From Bilophila sp964538355 (lineage in GTDB: Bacteria; Desulfobacterota; Desulfovibrionia; Desulfovibrionales; Desulfovibrionaceae), in NCBI GenBank assembly GCA_964538355.1, contig CAZIFC010000001.1:1-64000 (forward strand): DNA of 64,000 nucleotides, in the 5' to 3' direction. Numbering within the stretch: position 1 is the first letter of the stretch; every line of letters starts with the position of its first letter. A model generated the notes under the pieces. It saw only the letters and a list, made by a program, of their open reading frames with translations. It did no database searches and was not told the DNA's origin. Shown in pieces: positions 62,038-64,000 of this stretch. The position numbers and the translations under genes are program-made.

Positions 62038-62439
62038 ATGAAAACCAACACAGAACTCAATCTCCCCGAATCCCTCCGCTACACGGTGGAACATGTCTGG
62101 ATCCGTCTGGACGGCACTGACGCAGTGATCGGCATCAGCGACTTTGCACAGGATCAGCTTGGCGAAATCGCCTTTGTCGATCTTCCCGCCGTGGGTACGC
62201 ATGTGGATGCAAACGGCGAGTTCGGCACGGTCGAATCCCTGAAATCGGTCAATCAGCTGTATATGCCCGTTTCTGGAGAGGTTATTGCCTTTAATGAAGA
62301 GCTGGAATCTACCCCCACACTGGTAAATGTTGCTCCGTATGGCGATGGCTGGATGATTCGTATCCGCCCTGACGATGCCGCTGCTATTGAGCAGCTGCTC
62401 GATGCGGCTGGCTACCGCTCCTCACTCGAAAACCGGTAG
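62038..62439 (+). CDS. gcvH: GcvH-like lipoyl carrier protein
   Basis: The 133-residue protein of the glycine cleavage H type has the lipoylated Lys in GTVESLKSVNQLYMPVSGEV, and the family opening LRYTVEHVWIRLDGTDAVIG. AAGGA precedes the ATG at 62038. No gcvT or gcvP genes are present, so it may not serve glycine cleavage. Stand-alone GcvH relatives act as lipoyl carriers in other systems, for example the LbpA proteins of sulfur oxidisers. Clustering with lipoamide dehydrogenase and an OsmC-family protein suggests a dithiol electron carrier. The gene symbol reflects family, not proven role. Confidence 0.9.
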   Translation: MKTNTELNLPESLRYTVEHVWIRLDGTDAVIGISDFAQDQLGEIAFVDLPAVGTHVDANGEFGTVESLKSVNQLYMPVSGEVIAFNEELESTPTLVNVAPYGDGWMIRIRPDDAAAIEQLLDAAGYRSSLENR

Positions 62440-62532
62440 CCTCAGGCCCGGCGGGGGCAGCTCGGGCGTATCGGGCAGCCCCCCGGTCACAAGCCATGGG
62501 CTTCCTACGTTTCTCAAACAGGGAATCTTGCC

Positions 62533-63546
62533 ATGAACAGGATCAGCCAACTCCGTGAACACAAGGAACTTCGCTTCGTCAGAAAGGGGCTTCTGCTGGC
62601 CTTGTTCTCGGGCATGATATGGACATTTGACGGCTTGCTTCTTGGCAGGGGGCTTGTTGCCGAACCCTTCAACCGCCCGGAATTCTGGCTGCTTGCTCCG
62701 CTGTTCGCAGCGGGGGTACACGACTTCTGCGGGGCGTGCCTGTCCCTTGCCCTCAATATCGCGCAGGGCAAGGGGCGCGAGGTCTTTCGGACCCTTTTCA
62801 GCGGCCCCGGGCGGTTCTGTCTGTATGGAGCCTTGTTTGGTGCCCCTCTCGGCATGGGTGGCTATATCTTGGCGTTGTCAATGGCGGGGCCAGCGTATGT
62901 GCTGCCCATCACTTCGCTGTACCCGGCCATTGCGGCCCTGTTGGCTTTTGTCTTTCTCAAAGAACGGATAAGCCGTCTGGCATGGTGCGGCCTTGCGCTC
63001 TGTGTGCTCGGAGCCGTGACCATCGGGTACACTCCGTCGGAAAGCACGGGAAGCCTGTTCCTGCTGGGGATTGCTTTTGCCTTTCTTGCCGCTGTCGGCT
63101 GGGCCGTCGAGGGCGTATGTGTCACTTCGGGCATGGATTTTATTGATCCTGCCGTAGCCCTCAATGTCTATCAGTTGCTGTCGAGCCTGTTGTATGCCTG
63201 CATCATCATCCCGTCCGCCGTCTGGTATACCCGCGGTGCCGTGCCCGACTTTTCCCCTGCTGTACTGATGCAGGCCCTTTCCGGCTCCGTTCCTGTCTTT
63301 TTTGTGCTGGCGGGCATCATTGGCTGTCTTGCCTACCGCTGCTGGTACAGATCCCTTAACATGACGGGTGTCAGCCGCGGGATGGCTTTGAACATCACCT
63401 ACGCCCTTTGGGGGGTGCTGTTCAGTGCCTTGTTCACGGATACGGAAATCACCCATACGCTCGTGATGGGGGCCGTCATGATTTTTGCGGGCATGTGTCT
63501 TGTCATTGGAAACCCGCGTGATCTTGTCAACCTGCGTACTGTGTGA
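62533..63546 (+). CDS. EamA/DMT-superfamily membrane transporter
   Basis: The 337-residue protein has about ten membrane helices in two EamA repeats. The first includes ALFGAPLGMGGYILALSMAG followed by YVLPITSLYPAIAALLAFVF and the ending FLKERISRLAWCGLALCVLG. The second includes VSRGMALNITYALWGVLFSA. Family members export amino acids, metabolites or drugs; the substrate here is not evident. It begins 93 bases after gcvH, so cotranscription with the OsmC-lpd-gcvH unit is possible. A small protein gene follows seven bases later. Confidence 0.85.
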   Translation: MNRISQLREHKELRFVRKGLLLALFSGMIWTFDGLLLGRGLVAEPFNRPEFWLLAPLFAAGVHDFCGACLSLALNIAQGKGREVFRTLFSGPGRFCLYGALFGAPLGMGGYILALSMAGPAYVLPITSLYPAIAALLAFVFLKERISRLAWCGLALCVLGAVTIGYTPSESTGSLFLLGIAFAFLAAVGWAVEGVCVTSGMDFIDPAVALNVYQLLSSLLYACIIIPSAVWYTRGAVPDFSPAVLMQALSGSVPVFFVLAGIIGCLAYRCWYRSLNMTGVSRGMALNITYALWGVLFSALFTDTEITHTLVMGAVMIFAGMCLVIGNPRDLVNLRTV

Positions 63547-63552
63547 GGAACC

Positions 63553-63825
63553 ATGTTCGGCATGAAACCGCCCATCCGTCTCGCCATCGGCATGGCTCTG
63601 CGTGACAACGGAGTCGCCACAGCCGAAAACATCTGCGAAACCCTGCGCCCGCAGTATCACGGCGAACGCCAGCTGACCGAAGAAGCCATAGAAGAGCATC
63701 TTCAGGCACTCAAGGCCGTGGGCATCGTCCGCATTGTTGACGATGCCCTCGGCGAACACGGCAACCTGATTCAGACCTATGCGCTCAGCGACTATGGGAG
63801 AATGCGGGTAGAGTCGTTTCTCTAG
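63553..63825 (+). CDS. Small winged-helix-like protein, 90 residues
   Basis: The gene starts seven bases after the transporter stop codon, with GAGGA before the ATG. The protein reads as a compact helix-helix-beta domain (IRLAIGMALRDNGVATAENICE, then LTEEAIEEHLQALKAVGIVR and TYALSDYGRMRVE). This is like the winged-helix wHTH of small archaeal and bacterial regulators and lacks membrane or catalytic features. It may regulate or accompany the transporter. I do not recognise a named family. Confidence 0.65.
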   Translation: MFGMKPPIRLAIGMALRDNGVATAENICETLRPQYHGERQLTEEAIEEHLQALKAVGIVRIVDDALGEHGNLIQTYALSDYGRMRVESFL

Positions 63826-63836
63826 GCTGAGTACCA

Positions 63837-63877
63837 AAACAAGGGCCGTCCCGGAAATCCGAGGCGGCCCTTGTTTT
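63837..63877. terminator. Bidirectional terminator
   Basis: A perfect 13-bp stem AAAACAAGGGCCG/CGGCCCTTGTTTT has its A/T ends facing both convergent genes. Confidence 0.85.
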
Positions 63878-63887
63878 GTGACGGTTT

Positions 63888-64000
63888 TTAACCTGGAACG
63901 GATACTCCTCCCCGGCCCAGCGTAGCCAGCAATGCTTCTTCCGGTCTTGCAATGACGACAGAATCCACAAGATGCTTGCCGAGCACTGCACGGGCGGCGT
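63888..64000 (-). CDS. C-terminus of a gene leaving the window, possibly a microcompartment shell protein
   Basis: The minus frame ends at 63888-63890 (TAA) and is open to the window edge (37 codons plus two bases). The visible end includes LGKHLVDSVVIARPEEALL. LVxSxVIxxPxxxL is the usual last strand and helix of BMC-domain shell proteins, so a microcompartment protein is possible. Only about 37 residues are visible, so this is a weak call. Confidence 0.4.
   Translation of the reverse strand, partial: AARAVLGKHLVDSVVIARPEEALLATLGRGGVSVPG

Overview
The window (about 58% G+C by eye) looks like chromosome from a strictly anaerobic, host-associated Desulfovibrionaceae-type bacterium (Bilophila/Mailhella/Desulfovibrio-like). 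The grounds are a class III (oxygen-sensitive) ribonucleotide reductase, a three-domain phosphate acetyltransferase, a YeiH-type putative sulfate/sulfite transporter and a TauE/SafE anion exporter, tripartite tricarboxylate transport, sigma-54 control and many signalling genes. No rRNA, tRNA, CRISPR array, transposase or phage gene was seen. Species-level placement is inference.

Layout. 1-6.2 kb: a truncated Cache-HAMP-PAS sensor, LysR regulator plus YeiH transporter, an SDR oxidoreductase and a phosphoglycolate-phosphatase-like HAD enzyme. 6.9-10.2 kb: anaerobic ribonucleotide reductase NrdD, a separate 54-residue protein carrying a glycyl-radical C-terminal segment, and the activase NrdG. 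10.3-13.3 kb: lipoamide dehydrogenase, RidA and an OsmC-family protein, plus a 65-residue unknown. 13.8-17 kb: a Cache-PAS-GGDEF diguanylate cyclase and a membrane protein. 17.2-25.7 kb: a large exported amidohydrolase, divergent from an operon of response regulator, solute-binding protein and histidine kinase, followed by an exported nucleoside hydrolase.

25.9-39.8 kb: TonB-ExbB-ExbD, divergent from a seven-gene operon (FecCD permease, ATPase, TonB-dependent receptor, CobN-like chelatase, ChlI-like AAA+, ChlI-ChlD fusion, FecB-like binding protein). It looks like import of a metal chelate or tetrapyrrole coupled to ATP-driven (de)metallation. 40-44.3 kb: pta and dinB, separated by an AT-rich gap. 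45-53.2 kb: a FadR-type regulator with a near-perfect operator, a TauE exporter, a TctABC transporter, a sulfonate-type binding protein and two paralogous M20 amidohydrolases; probably uptake and hydrolysis of an amide-linked organic acid, possibly a sulfonate conjugate.

53.7-62.4 kb is the region I find most unusual. A BCCT transporter with an altered aromatic box, an alkaline-phosphatase-superfamily hydrolase and a short degenerate relative of it lie beside a PAS/sigma-54 activator and an OsmC-lipoamide dehydrogenase-GcvH operon. Good -24/-12 promoters precede both the BCCT gene and the OsmC operon. Both intergenic regions also carry a palindrome of the form TGTC-N9-GACA, which suggests a single regulon joining transport, hydrolysis and lipoyl redox chemistry. 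62.5-64 kb: an EamA-family transporter, a small DNA-binding-like protein, and the C-terminus of a gene leaving the window that may be a microcompartment shell protein.
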